Source of the DNA: Coniella vitis
Lineage: Eukaryota > Ascomycota > Sordariomycetes > Diaporthales > Schizoparmaceae
Direction: 5' to 3'
Assembly: GCA_011317545.1 (NCBI GenBank)
Contig: WUJK01000006.1
Coordinates: forward strand, 496,001 to 560,000
Length of the DNA stretch: 64,000 bases
Part shown: one piece after another, positions 23,093 to 36,061 of the stretch
Layout: the number at the start of each line of letters is the position of its first letter
Numbering within the stretch: the stretch's first letter is position 1
Notes under the pieces: model-generated
What the model was told of the DNA's origin: nothing
Database searches by the model: none
Seen by the model: only the letters and a program-made list of their open reading frames with translations
Translations under genes and position numbers: made by a program

Positions 23093-26000
23093 TATGAGTG
23101 AAATGGCACCAGCATTACATAGTACTTTCTTTTCAACCTTTTCCCCGCTAGGTTCTTGGCTTCTCTTTTATTCATTCGCTTGGCGTCTGCTGTTTTTGGT
23201 TATTGGCGCTAACGGGAGGCACGGATCTGACTGGGATGGGAATGGGTGTGATGAAAGTGGATTTGAGTATGCATGGTGCACTGGAGGTTTTCTGATTGAC
23301 AAGCGGCGATGCGAAATGATTGGGCCGGCAAGCTTGGAAGAAAATGACTGGTTATAAAAAGTCCAAAAAAACGCTTTTGGGTGCGAATTTGTTTGGCCAA
23401 TTTTGTTTTTACACCGGAGGGACACAAGTCCGGGGGCAAGCGGGGGTGGACGAAGGACATGACAAGTACAAAAATACCTCCTTGGCTAGGAAATATAACT
23501 GACGCGTGGATGTGGTTTTGGTCTCATGTACTTTCCAGCATGGTTCAGAAAGCTCTGGTAGCGAATCAAGACATGTGAAGAAACACGGTATTCTCCCAAA
23601 GTTCACTCGTACCAGCCTACAAGTTCGCCTCAACACGGGTTCCCAATGGGAAAGGGATAGAAATGAAGGGTGATTGGCGGTGGGCTGAAATGGCGGCAGG
23701 GTGAGGCGAGAGAAACGGAGCGGTCCATCGCATCGGTGGACCCATGGTATGAAGACCCTTCTCACATTAGTACTAAAATACTTGCTTTGATGATAGCGAT
23801 AGGGATAGTGATGATGATCATAAAAGTGATAGTATCCGCCTTCATGCTGAATTATCAGGCTGAGCCGAATCCATTGAGCTCTCTCCAGCCAACGTTGAGG
23901 CACAACACGCCAGCAAGAAGAACAAAATTGAAATGCAGTCCTATATCTGCTGTGAGAGCGTGGCTAGCATATAGTAAAGAAGTTGGGACTATTCTTTTGG
24001 AGTACTTGACTTGAGGCTGATCCGGAAACATTACAATTTTTCACATAAATTACCACATGGGAAAAATGGAAGAGAGACGGCAATACATAGGATGATCATT
24101 TCGGAGTTCTTTTCTCTTGTTATTTTTATACCAACCAAGAAAAGGGGAAGAGAAAAGAGAAAAATGTATCCCGAGCAGGTAAGTGATTGTTCATATTACC
24201 CTTCCAGTGATCGTCTTAGCATTGAGTACATGTAGTTGTTAGTTTGGCAGACGTCCAGTTACTAGGTAATCGATATCTGGTGCCAGTAATGCAACAACCA
24301 CCCCCCCCCCCCCAAAGAAGAAAACCTTGATTGTTGGAAGCAAAAACATGAGCTGAACGGCCATTTGAAGCATACCTATATAATTACAGGTACAAAGTAA
24401 ACAAATCTTTGGAAGCTAGCCTGCAAGAGTAGACGTTTGCGAGGAAGTGTGATACCATGAAGCCCGCAGATCGTCTACGCAATGAGATAGTGTTAGGCCG
24501 GGGGGGGGGCCCACAAGCCTGTCTGTGGAGTGACTAACCTTACACGACTTACATCCGACTATGTGATACGATTGCAACTGAGGCTACAGTACTATATAGC
24601 ACGATACTTCCTCTGGTACGGTTACATGGTGGCTCTGACACAGGCTAATTCCTCGGGGACACGCGTACATGGTACTGTGATTTGCTTTGACAGGCACTCT
24701 TGCCATGTCCAATTTTCTTTTCCTCTTTGAAGCATAATACAGCTACTATGGTTTTAGCCTTTTATTACCTACTAGGCCAGGACAGGTTAGACGTTTGTCT
24801 TGGTGGGAAGTCCTGTGCAGGAGTACAAGGTGATCTCGGCCACTGGGAACTGCGACCTCGGTATCTCTCGGCCGAGGGTAAAGTAGAATCAAGGAGCTAG
24901 AGTGGTGGCAGTGTGCTGTGAAGGACTTCCTTTAGCCCATTAGTCCTTTGCTCTGCTTACTCCCTCTTCTAGTCTTTTATATATGTGTGTATATCTTGCG
25001 TGACGAAAAGCATACCCAATTTGAAGAATTGAGCCGACGCCAGCGCTATGCTTCGTCGTACTACTACTACTACTACTGCTACTACTATAACAACAACAAA
25101 TACACAAACACGTGCACTGACTAGACACTTGGAGTAAAGTCTCTCCAGCAAAGACAGCTCGTCTCAAATTATCACGTTTCATTATGGCTCTTGGTGGGGG
25201 GACGTCTACCCAAAGGAAAATAGAGAGACGTGACTTGATTGAGTCACTGTCGGTTACTTTCTCGGTTCGTTTTCCTTGTTTCTTTTCTCCTTCTCACCTT
25301 CGACCTAATGCGAGCCGTGGATCACTGCAAGCTGGCGATGGCGGGCAGGCTTATTTCGGGCCAGCCGAGGACGAGGGACAGAACGGTTTCATGGCAAAGG
25401 AACGAGGCAGGTTTGAGTTTAGGCGTGTATGTGTGTGTGGGTGGGTGAGTGGAAGGTGTGGCAATGCTGCCGATACAGAGTTGGTTGTGTGAAATGATCA
25501 ACCTGGATGGATGGAGGGTAGGCTAAAGACTGTTCTCAGGTCGCTACGCGGTGCCATAGGAACTTGCAAAATAGTACGAGAAGGAAGCCGGTCTACTTTT
25601 GCCGTTGTGGGTCTGGTGACTTGGCAACTTGGCAACCAGAACCGAACCAACCTTGGCAGTGTCCGTGTTCGCGCTAATAGACAACGAACAGGTGGTTGTG
25701 GAGATCGTTGCTCCAAATATGGGGTTTTGTCTTGGTCTTCGTCTTGTTGTGTTGAGGCTGTGTGGGGTTGGTGGAGAGGAGAGGAGAGGAATTCAGCAGG
25801 AGGAAGGCGGGGAGGGGGGGGGGGCCAAAGGGAGATGTATGGGAGCGGGGAAAGATGGAAAATGACTTGATGGTTCGCGCCAATGCTTTTTGGAGGAGGC
25901 AACGTCTTCAGCCATAGCTAGCAGTAGGCCCAGGCGTCATATCGGGCCGTGAGACCCCCTGGGTGGAAACGAGACGCGAAGAGAGGGTGTGAAGGCGGCT

Positions 26001-28479
26001 GCAGCTGCGGCAACAAGAGCAGCGGCCTGCGGGAGGAAGATGGGCACAGGGGGGGGGGTCTCTTTCCAAGGGTCCATCCCTCCATCCAGCCGTGCATCTG
26101 GCGGGTGAAAAAAAGAGAAAAAAAAAAAAAAAAAAAGAGGGAATGTGTTGCTGAACGTGAATCGGGTGTTTGAGCAACTGCTAGCATGGCCTGCTCTCAC
26201 ATCTGGGTCGGAATTGGTGGCTGTGCTGTTCTAGTTAGTGGCTCCAGAGGCGACGACAAGCACTCATCGCATCAGACTGACTGACAGACTGACAGACTGA
26301 TCTGTTATTTACTATGACTCTGAGACCCCACTGAGGCCATAATCTGGAGAGACGGCCCGTCGCGAGACCCCAGCGCTACGGGGGAGACGGTAACCTCCAA
26401 GCCAAGGCTCTTGGATTGCATTTTATGTCTGGACTTGGAGACTGCCCCAGTACGGATGGCACGTCAAAGTGCTTGGTAGCGCGCTAGCGGACCCCAGTCC
26501 TCCAAGTCTAAAATCCGGGGTTGCGCTAGAGTGACAGGGTGGCACCTTGAAGTCAGCATGTGGGCCTAAGTTCCGCGGTTCTGCCGTAGCGCGGTACTGC
26601 GGTACTTGTGTACTTGTCACATTGAGGTACCGCCAATCGGCGCGTCTGCTAAGCGGCCTGTTGCAAAGTAGGTTCAAACTTTGCTCCCGCATTAGCGATC
26701 CCCCGTTTTGCCCATCACAGCATTCTCCAAGTCCTTAGCAATGAGCAACGATACTGTACTGCGTAGTGACAAAGCACACAGGACATATAGCCCAAGATTG
26801 AGACTACGCATTGTTATACCGCGTACACATTCTTATACATAGTAGCACCATGACTAATCGAATAAGGAAAGGACAGGGGGAAAAAAAGCCACGGACAACC
26901 CATCTTCAGTTTTACATGGGCTGCTACAAGGGAGGCTGTTGACAACGCCTTTCAAGCCTGAGCCTCGATGGCTGCCCTTGTGAGCGAATAATGATGGCAC
27001 TGCTTGGGAAAGAAGATGTCCTCGTGATTTTGAGAAGGACATGTACGCTTCGGACCAACACACAGCACCATTGATGCCCGGATCATCTGCTCGCTTTTGC
27101 CGCCCACACACTCCCGATTCTCTCCTCCTTGTCGCCGACCCGCATTCTCACTCAGTCACAGGCTCACTTCTTGGCCATACAGAGATGAAGCTGCAGATTG
27201 CCATCACATGGCAGCGTCGTCTTTTCTGAGGTGCAGAGCATGGCGGCGCGATGAGGCGTCCCATGGGTAGATGTGTGTGCGTATCCCATCGATTGTGCAA
27301 GACAACCGATTTAGGCAAGTAGCACGAGGTTTCCTCAAGGCACTACTTGACTACTATGCACATGGTAAGGGGCCTCTCCCCCCGCACTTCCGCCCCGCTG
27401 GGCGTTGTGCAGTTGCTGCGGCAGCTGCAGTGCACTTTTGCAGGGCGCTGTGGGCTGGCAATGCTGTCCCATACCCAGGGCTCTCAGTCTTTGCTGTGTA
27501 GGAACCTCCCTGTGAAAAGCTTCCGTACAGGGTCTCGTACAGTAGCTTGCTGTACCCCAGACTTTGCGCCAGATCCCCAGACTCACTCCCACCGCCAGTC
27601 ATGCCGGCACTCAAGTCACTGGGCTGCAGCACTCCCGCGACCGGTCAAGGCGCACGACTTGTCCATCACAGACCGTGCGATGGAATGTGTTCAAGATGCG
27701 TGATGTAGCGGTGGAATATTCCTTGGGGGACTGACTGGGTAGAGGGCGGTCTTCCGTGCATCTCGTGCGCGGCAGCATCTCGCCTCTGCAATGTTGCACA
27801 CACCTCTGCTGTTTTTGGCTCTCTTGGTAAATTCCAACGTTGATGCTGTCAGCTGTTGGCGCTAGCCACCTGTTCAAGCCTCTGGGCTATGCCAAGTACT
27901 GCCGGCTTATATCTTCTGACTTTTGGTTGTGTGTGATTGTTCGAGAGTGCGAGGGAGTGCGTGGGTAACTGCGTGTAATGAGGGTTGTTCTGCGTTCCCA
28001 GACCTCAGACTCAAAGGATCGACATGTTTTCCTGAGAAGCGTTGCTGACTGGCACCGCTTGAGAATATCCATCAGTAAAACTCAACCAAATAGGCTAGCT
28101 GTCATAGCTACTGTGCATGCCAAGATTTCATGTCTGCGGGCTGATCGACTTGTAGTGTATCTGGACAGCTTTGTCTTTCGGGATGTGGAGGAATATCCGT
28201 GGTGGCTCGACTTGCTGTTTCTGAGCTCGGTGTGAGCGCAAGCGTTCGTCAAGGATCTTCTTGGGGGAAATCATGTCAGTTTCATGTTGCAAAAGTATGC
28301 TTCCGCAAAACGTGAGAACAGTCGCCATGGTCTCAGAGATCGAGTTCTATCAACAAGAAGCTGGTTGCACGACGATGGTTTCTCTGTGCTGGTATTATCA
28401 AACCTCGGGTCTCCCCTTGGTATTCATCTGCATGGTCATACCTCAAGCGTTTGCAGACACACCCAGTGGCGATGTTGTG

Positions 28480-28559
28480 CAGACAGTCATACAAACACGC
28501 AGACGGCCAAATGAATCTTGATTCATCTCCGCTCCGCTGTGTGTTTGTATGACTGTCTG
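28480..28559. repeat. 80-nt inverted repeat / hairpin
   Basis: The left arm CAGACAGTCATACAAACAC (28480-28498) and right arm GTGTTTGTATGACTGTCTG (28541-28559) are perfect 19-base reverse complements. Further inside, ATGAATC and GATTCAT also pair, leaving a very small loop, so most of the 80 nt can fold into one stem with a few mismatches. No flanking target duplication is seen. It could be a small-RNA precursor, a MITE remnant or a terminator-like structure. Confidence 0.85.
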
Positions 28560-28783
28560 GGGCATTCCCGTACGTTACGCACAATGAGGGTGGGACTTCG
28601 AAGTGGCGGTCGCTTTGGATGTATTATCCATAAGTAACGTATGATAGTACTGTCCTTTATAACGTGTTGATTTGTGTGGGTAGTCATCTGTATCCACTGT
28701 TATTTCAAAGTCGGCACTTTGGACGAAGGCATAGAAGGTTTTGATGATTGGGAAATGACACTTGTACGAAGATAATGAGAAGT

Positions 28784-29071
28784 CTAATAAATCTCTAAGC
28801 ATTTTTCGGAATACGAAGTGGCAGCACCAAACTTCTTGACTTGTAAGAAACTGAATGCAAAGTTGTTAAGTTCATGAAAACGGTTGACTGGCCAGATATA
28901 ATCAATCTTCTTCACTGTAGGCAGATTATGAATATCTCGCACGTATTCCCGTCTATATGCAGCTTTTATGATATTCAAGATAACCTGCACTAGCAATGAC
29001 GTGTCTAGAACCACTTTCGACTCCGGAGATCTCATTTCCTCAAGCTGCAATTGTGGCAGAAAAAAGTCCAA
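28784..29071 (-). pseudogene. Possible gene remnant, hypothetical
   Basis: A minus-strand frame of about 95 codons beginning at a TTG, with balanced amino-acid composition, preceded by a possible 3' splice signal (ttgcag just before LEEMRSPESK). It could be the last exon of a decayed or unrecognised gene. No domain is recognised, and neighbouring frames at 28575-28802 and 29158-29400 cannot be joined to it convincingly. Confidence 0.2.
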
Positions 29072-31648
29072 TATCAGATGCTTTGCTCAAATGAGCATAA
29101 CCGACATATGCGTCACGCGAAAGTAGAAGTATCATTCATCTCCACCATGTGGATATATTATCTTTGCACCACGGTTTTGTCTAGATAGCTCTTTAGATAC
29201 CACGACCAGATCTGAATGATTGAGGTGCGCGCCCTCCAAGAGTGCTTTTGAGCATTTTTGAAACCTCCGTTAGAGGATCTGCCATTCTTGACTCCTGGGA
29301 ACATATTTGAGTGGACTGTGGCCAGGTGCCTTGCGGTATCATGTTGACAACGCGACGTGTAAAGCCATTGATGGTTGCACAGTGCCGAATCTGACAGCAC
29401 CGTTAAATGATAGGCTTCTCAAATAGTCGTGGCGTCTAACAGAAAGCATGTGAACAGAACCCAGAGTCGATCATGTACAGATTCGCAGTGTTCAAAGTCA
29501 ATGCCTGGCAAGTATACATAGATTCGCTGTACGCTGCCCAGATAGCTCACCCTGCTCAGTTAACAGCTACTCATTAGACCGCTCAAAGGCGAATAACTAA
29601 GAAGCACAAGGAAAGAAAATAATACAGAGATCAGAATATCATGACAATACACATATCCAGACCGTCCCCACAAGGCCCAGTTTTCTTGCATAAAAGATGC
29701 TCATGGACAACCATCATCAGCTCTGCTCTGCCTTCAAAGTATGGAATACACAACGCTTAATACTTCAAAATCTGCTATAAATTGTATATAATGAAACTCA
29801 AAGCATATATGAAGCAGTTGGCAACTTTCACAGTTATAGCATCAACCGAGTGTTCAAGGTCCTTTTGACAGCATTACCGCATGCGAAGTGAATTTGCATA
29901 AACACAAAAAAACCAGCGTATATCGTAGCGTTGAGATCACCATCCTCTGATTGCATGTGATGGAATGGAGAAGGTTTGGTATCTTTTGACCTTTATATAC
30001 AAGACCCTATATAAACAACATATGAAACTAGCTTTGATTTTACAAGCCTTGAGTATTGTTTTGGTGCCTACATAACAGCGAGTCCCAAGTTGCTCCCATA
30101 CCACCACACCGTATTCGATGAGTCAGTATCGATTGTTACTCAGAAGGGCTGCTCGTTGAAACAGTCTAGTAGCCCCAGAATATGAATGATACTACCGTTA
30201 ACAGCAAAAATCAGTACAGTAATGGAGAATTATTGGCCTACCATTTAGTCCTATACAAGCATGTAGAAACATGGTTACTCTATAGCTCGTAGCTTATGCT
30301 TAGGAGCTTATAAGCATGTAGCAAACATATAAGTGCCAAGACGAGAAATAGGAGCAGTTCAACAAATATAAACCATTCAAGAAGCAGGTGTATCAATCTG
30401 GAGAGTTGGTTATTGTATCTCCAATAATCCAAGCTGTATCTATATTGACAGATAACCGCAGAGTAGAACGCACCCAATCCAACATGCTATTCAATAAGCA
30501 AATCAATTGCATCAAATAAATCATTAACACACTAATTATCATTCTAATACTTGAGATGATTTTGCATGATTGACTAGAGAAACCACATCGGATTTGAGGC
30601 TCATTGCCAAAAGCATTCTCCAAGCGCCGATCTTCCCATCGGTATAGGGAGTCTAACATTGTTATATAGAAAGAAAATCTGCTCATTCTTTGTCCTGGGC
30701 ATCAGATCTGATTACGTCTGGCTTGACCACGTGTAATGGACGATATGTGGCGGTCGTCGGGTGAATACAGAACCGGTCGAAGCGAATGCGAATATGCGAG
30801 CTCATACTATCATACGGCGGCAGTGGGCCAGCTGGTTGCCAAAGTGCGCTAAGAGGCTGACTGGCGTGTTCCTTTAGGGCATGGTACGTTGACCATGCAT
30901 GAGAAGCCACATGGGTGCTTACTACTTGTCGACCTTTGTGGCTTCCAAGCCTGACTGGCCCCTGTTTAGAATGCTGCCTATTCTTGCGAGAGTTGACACC
31001 CTCTTTTATCCCCTGAACCACACATAGGGCTGTTTGTCCAACAGCAAGCCCACCAAGCCTGTGCCAGCCCGCCCATTCACTGCAAAATGCATGTATCAGA
31101 CGTTGCAGAAGCTTGGCCTGACCAACAGGAAGGCCAGGATTCTGCGGTGTTTGCAGCTCTTGGCCGGTGGCCCCCAAAGATCGCATCGAAAAGCGAGCCG
31201 TCTTTCAGTCCCATCAGATAATGCTGTATCCTTGAGCTTGCCCGGCGTCCTGACCACCATCACGACATTATCGCTTGCCCCTTGTCGGGTGTGAATCGCC
31301 GCGCAGACCGGCCAGGAGGGATTCAAGAGTCCGAACTCTGGACCAGACCATGCTCTTGTATTCAACTGCCGTGTCCCACTGGCGTGGCTCTCAACTTGGC
31401 AATCCATCTCGACACAACCGCAAAGCATTATCGGGGTGCGTCTGAGAACGTCTCACGCTTAAAGGAGCCCCGAGACACGTCGCTGCACAGCATACGGCTT
31501 TTTTATTTTTGCCTGGATCGTCGCACAGCGCAGCAATAATCCCCGATAGTTTGTTTGCTGATTCGTTTTGGTCAAGCCAGCCTGGGTCTCATAACGTGCT
31601 GGCTCAGTCACAACACTCTGATCTTTTCGATCGCCAAACTCTTTAGTT

Positions 31649-33707
31649 ATGAGTATGTCAGACCAAGATGAAGCGACCTGGCCCGCCGGCACCCAGGACC
31701 TATCAACCGCTTCTGAGAAGCACCCGCCAGAACCTACGAGCCAGCGAGACGAAACTGTTCAGGCAGACGAGTCACCAGTCAACGAGGAAGATTTGCTATA
31801 TCGAGAGTCTACAATTCCACCATGGCGCTTCGCTTTTCTCTGCGTCGGGTAAGTAACGTCACGCCAAAGCACTTTTATTGGCCTCTGCTGACCGCCAAAA
31901 CCCCCTTGTGTAGCCTCTGTCTTGGCCTCTTTATGGCCATGATGGATGCCTCCATTGTTGCCACCAGTCTGTACACAATTGGTGTTGAATTCAACGAGCT
32001 TGAGCACATCAACTGGATCGCACTGGCTTATACGCTGGCTTTCCTTGGTTGCTCCGTCTTCTTTGCTAGTATGGCCGATGTGGTTGGCAGGCGCAATGCA
32101 TTTGTGGCAGCCTTTATACTCTTCTTTGGCTTTTCTCTGGGCTGCGGCTTTGCGCAAAACATGGCCACACTCATTGCTTGTCGAACGCTCCAAGGTGTCG
32201 GTGGCGCTGGCTTGTAAGCATTCAGACGGACACAGCATCGTGGCTGGCTTTGACTAACTTGTTGCTGGTCAGGTTTTCGGTCACCATGATTGCTTTCCCA
32301 GAGCTGACTCCCAAAAGATACAGAGGCATTATTGCACCTGTTTTAGGAATGATGATTTCCTTGAGTGGCGTTCTCGGCCCGATCCTTGGCGGAGTGTTTG
32401 CAAAGTATGCGTCGTGGCGATGGGTGTTTTGGCTCAAGTTAGTTACACAACCTCTCACCGGGCCCTTTTACCTTGCTTTGGAGGATAGATGTGCTAATCT
32501 GTTGCAGTGGGCCGCTTGGATTCGTGTCTATGGTCCTTTTTTGGGGGGCCTGGCCAAATGCTGAACATCTTCCTACCCTCGAACGGCGGTCTTGGAACGA
32601 TCTAGATTTTGTGGGCTCCTTTCTTGTCATTGCAGCTGCCGTCCTCGTCACTTTTGCATTTCAAAATGCAGGCGCAAATGTAGATGTGAGTAACCCTTGG
32701 AAGACGGCAATTTTCATCGGGCCACTCGTGGCTGGAATTTTTTGTTGGATCGGCCTCTTCATCTGGCAATATGGTCTTGAACGTATTTGGCCGCAAAAGA
32801 TGTCAGCCATGCCTCTGGTTTTGTTCAGGAACCATGTCTTTGCAGCCGCAGCGCTGCACACTGTCTTGCTTGGATTTGCCTACTTGGCTGCACTGTACGC
32901 TATTCCCCTGCGCTTGCAAGTTGTCAAGGGAAAGAGCCCCATAACGGCGGGAGTCATGATGCTGCCCATGCTCGGCGCGACTGGCGTCGGAAGTGTGCTC
33001 GCTGGCGTTTTGAGCAGCAAGAATAATCGCCTTTTTGAGTCCATGACTTTTGCGGCAGTTCTGGTGACTCTGGGGCTCGCCTTGGAAACCACCGTCTCGG
33101 ATTCTGAGACAGTTGAGCCTAAGTTCCTGGGTATTATGGTCTTGCTTGGTTTGGGTATAGGCACAATTAATTCTGCAGCGACCATATTTACTACGATCGA
33201 GGCGCCTATCCCACAGCATGGTAAGCTTTGTACTTTTTTTTTTTCTTTCTGTTTCCAAGGCAATGATTTGCTCGGAGATGGAGATATAGGCTAATTGGTT
33301 ATTGCTCATCAGCTCCCGCACAGGGAATCATTGCCCAATGTCGAATGCTTGGGGGCAGTATTGGTATCGCAATGTCTTCTGCGGTTCTTGCAGATCAACA
33401 ACGGACGCACTTGACTGGTGTCGTCTTGTTATCCGACCTCCAGAATCTGAAAGACGCGGAGCAACACCTTAGCCCAGCTCAACTTACCGCTATTCGTAAG
33501 GCCTACAACAATGCCTTTACCGAAACCATGAAGGTGTGTGCCATCGTCATGGGGATTGGTGTCCTCATCGCATTGGGAACTTATCGTCGCGGACGAGTCC
33601 CCTTTAATGAACAAAGACACCGGCAGGTTAGAGCAGAGATTCAGCGCCGCCGCGCCGAGTTGGAGCTGGATGGTAAAGAGAAGGAGGCATCCCCCGTGGT
33701 TGTTTGA
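31649..33707 (+). CDS. MFS transporter, DHA2 (14-TM drug:H+ antiporter) family
   Basis: Five exons: 31649-31848, 31914-32213, 32273-32437, 32508-33220 and 33313-33707, giving 590 residues. Introns are 65, 59, 70 and 92 nt; the first has a CTGAC branch site. After a soluble, acidic N-terminus of about 60 residues comes MDASIVATSLYTIG (TM1 signature of DHA2), SMADVVGRRN (motif A), TLQGVGGAG and GVLGPILGGVFA (motif C), consistent with a 14-helix topology. The C-terminal tail is charged (RRRAELELDGKEKEA). Such proteins export drugs, fungal metabolites or siderophores across the plasma or vacuolar membrane; the substrate cannot be inferred here. The nearest neighbour is an SDR gene 0.7 kb downstream on the same strand, but the two are not an obvious cluster. 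Confidence 0.92.
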
Positions 33708-34409
33708 GTGTGCAATATTCGAGGACTGATTGTATTTCAAGGGAAAAGTTGGACTGTGTGGGACGTTTGCACTTAAGCTTCTTGAATGGGCTCCTCGTGC
33801 ATCCTCTCACACTATTTAGATTTTGCCTTTTGATGTCCTCCTTTTTTTGGGGGGGGGGGTGAATTTGCGAGGCTCGCCATTTACAGTTTGTTGGTTGAGA
33901 GCACTAGCGGCGGTTAAAGCGTCAAGTTTTTGGCGTAACGGGGTTTGTTTCGCAAAAGGTTAGGTGATGATCGAAAAATGAACCTTAATGAGAGTCATTC
34001 GATCGCATATCACAAGAAGGTGATGAGGACATTAGCAACGACGCCGGAATGGTGCGCATTGAGGTTCCTGATATGTTGTCACGATCGTCATGTGGGTGGA
34101 CCCGTCTTTGCACGGCTGCGTTTACCTAATATTATATAGCTGCAATGAGGGGTAAAACAGGTAGCTCCAGCTTATCTCTCTCTACAATCCGGGGCCGTAG
34201 ATGCCGTTATGGTGGGGCATGCTTCACATCAGCTAGTAACGAGAGCCGAGATTGCGTGCTTTTTAGCAATAACCTCGGGCGACAACAAGTGCATGGACTA
34301 ATAAGCAAGTTTTTCTGTTCATGAGACAGGATATAAATTGTCTAGCTGACCAGGATCCTCGGACGCTTTGTGCTGAATCATACACTTTTCTCAATTTGGC
34401 ACCTTTTAC
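33708..34409. other. Intergenic, MFS 3' flank and SDR promoter
   Basis: It contains a T run followed by an 11-G run (33849-33859) and, near its right end, a TATA-like box. No gene is seen. Confidence 0.5.
34331..34338 (+). promoter_or_regulatory. TATA-like box of SDR gene
   Basis: ATATAAAT lies about 70 bp upstream of the first SDR start codon, a plausible TATA distance once a short 5' leader is allowed for. Confidence 0.4.
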
Positions 34410-35677
34410 ATGTTTTCCAAAGCGACAACAGCGTCTCGAATCCTCCGTTGTACCCTCCCATTCTTGACCCGTCCACGCTCGCTCGCCAGCAATCTTTTAA
34501 CGCTCAACTTATCTCACCCGACGACCGCCGGAATCATATCGCGGACCATGGCCTCTTCAGCAGCAGCTCGTCGTCTCCAGGACAAGACGGTGCTCATTAC
34601 AGGTGCGTCCTCGGGCATTGGCAAGAGCACCGCCCTCGAGTTTGCGCGCACGGCGCCCAACAACGGGTTGCGCATCATCGTGACAGCACGGCGGCTCGAG
34701 TCGCTGCAGCAGCTTGCTGCCGACATTGACAAGGAGACGTCTGGCGGCGTCAAGGTCTTGCCTGTCAAGCTGGATGTGAGCGATCCTGAGCAGGTGCGCG
34801 GGCTTGTGGCGGGCTTGCCCGAGGAGTGGAGGGGAATTGACGTATTGGTGAACAATGCGTGAGTCTTTTTTTTTTTTTTCTCCTGTTGAGGGGCGGCGTC
34901 AATCCTGAAGGCTGACACGGGCATGGCTTTGCTCTCACAACAGTGGTCTTGTCAAGGGTGTTGCCCAGGCTCCCCAGATTGCAGAGGAGGACATCAAGGT
35001 CATGTTTGACACCAATGTAACGGGCCTCATCAACGTAACGCAGGCCATTCTGCCCATCTTTAAGCAGCGGCCCGACGGCGGCGCCGGCGACATCATCATG
35101 ATTGGCTCGATTGCTGGCCGCGAGCCGTACCCAGGCGGCAGCATCTACTGCGCGACCAAGGCGGCGGTGCGCAGCTTCACGGATGCGCTGCGTAAGGAGT
35201 TGATTTCTACGAGGATCCGTATTATTGAGATTGACCCCGGCCAAGTTGAGACGGTATGTCCAGATGGGGCGGCTGCGGCCAGGTGCTGTTATCTGTCTTT
35301 CTGGAATGGCGCTGACTCGCGTTTGTAGGAGTTTTCGATTGTTCGCTTCTACGGCGACAAGGCCAAGGCCGACAAGGTCTACGAGTAAGTATTGATGTTA
35401 TCTGGATAGCATTGGGACGATGACTTGATTGTGCTGACGACTGCATTAGGGGTGGGGAGCCATTGACTCCTGACGATATTGCCGAGGTCATTGTCTTTGC
35501 TGCGACGCGGAGGGAAAACGTCGTGATTGCTGACACGCTGATCTTTCCACAGCACCAGGCAAGTTTCTTCCTAAAATATGGCGACTGACAAGTGATTCGC
35601 CTAACTTCATCCGAATCGCTTTGCTAACCATTGTTTGACAGGCTTCGCCCGGACATGTGTACAAGAAGTCGTCTTAA
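34410..35677 (+). CDS. NADP-dependent short-chain dehydrogenase, YMR226C-like
   Basis: Five exons: 34410-34858, 34944-35253, 35329-35384, 35450-35558 and 35642-35677, giving 319 residues. The fold shows the SDR cofactor loop TGASSGIGK, the NNAG motif (completed across intron 1), the catalytic Ser in IIMIGSIAG and YCATK (Tyr and Lys). The ending VIADTLIFPQHQASPGHVYKKSS closely follows the yeast YMR226C/YdfG group, which oxidises 3-hydroxy acids such as L-allo-threonine with NADP+. Intron 4 begins GC (CAG/GCAAGT), a rare GC-AG intron, and is needed to reach the conserved C-terminus. The first 46 residues are Arg/Ser/Leu-rich and resemble a mitochondrial presequence; a second Met at 34548 (MASSAAARR) would give a cytosolic form starting at the family's usual N-terminus. 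Confidence 0.92.
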
Positions 35678-35973
35678 GAATTAGAACGTGAGGCTGTCGA
35701 GGAGGAACTGTGTTCACTGAAACGGCTGGCGTGCCTAGTTGAATTTGAATTGAACTATATAGACTACACAAGAACTGCTTAGAGATATTCAAGACTATGA
35801 AATTCTGGCTTCTTAGTGTCGATTTACTATGCTGGTCGAGGAGAGACGTTATGTACAGAAGGATGAAAGTACAGTAACAGAGATCGTATGAGCACGTATT
35901 AAATAATGGTATATAAGTTATTTTATGTCAAAGGCTTGCACCTCGTCTACAAGTGAGACACAATTCAGAGTTG
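35678..35973. other. Spacer between SDR gene and tRNA
   Basis: AT-rich 3' flank of the SDR gene. No further feature is seen. Confidence 0.5.
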
Positions 35974-36058
35974 GGTTGTGTAGTGTAGTGGTTATCACTC
36001 CGGATTTTGACTTACATCAAAATTTCCGGCAACTGCGGTTCGAATCCGCGCACGACCT
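35974..36058 (+). tRNA. tRNA-Gln (anticodon TTG) with 13-nt intron
   Basis: The acceptor stem GGTTGTG pairs with CACGACC. The D arm is followed by anticodon stem CCGGA/TCCGG, and the loop reads TTTTGA with anticodon TTG, after which 13 nt interrupt the loop at the canonical position after base 37. The T arm carries GGTTCGAATCC, matching the B box. U follows the acceptor stem as discriminator, and CCA is not encoded, as expected in eukaryotes. TTG reads CAA glutamine codons. Confidence 0.93.
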
Positions 36059-36061
36059 TTT
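36058..36061 (+). terminator. Pol III terminator of tRNA-Gln
   Basis: A TTTT run follows the acceptor stem directly, with further T runs downstream, as expected for RNA polymerase III termination. Confidence 0.75.

Larger units (their letters stand above)
23093..31648. other. 8.5-kb gene-poor stretch
   Basis: Frames are short and overlapping, and many sit on simple repeats. Visible items are a 13-C run at 24301-24313, a 10-G run at 24500-24509, TAC-type triplets near 25060-25090, an 11-G run at 25814-25824, a 10-G run at 26049-26058, a CTGACAGA-type tandem at about 26271-26302, and the hairpin at 28480-28559. The part from 28.6 to 30.7 kb is AT-richer and may hold decayed gene remnants. No confident gene was found. 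Confidence 0.45.

Noticed and set aside
25498..26200. Several overlapping frames rich in Pro, Phe or Gly
   Set aside because: They follow homopolymer and simple-sequence tracts on both strands, with no start context or domain.
20631..35677. Possible metabolic gene cluster (Zn2Cys6 factor, MFS transporter, SDR)
   Set aside because: The factor lies 8.5 kb from the transporter with no genes between, no backbone enzyme is present, and the SDR belongs to a conserved housekeeping group.
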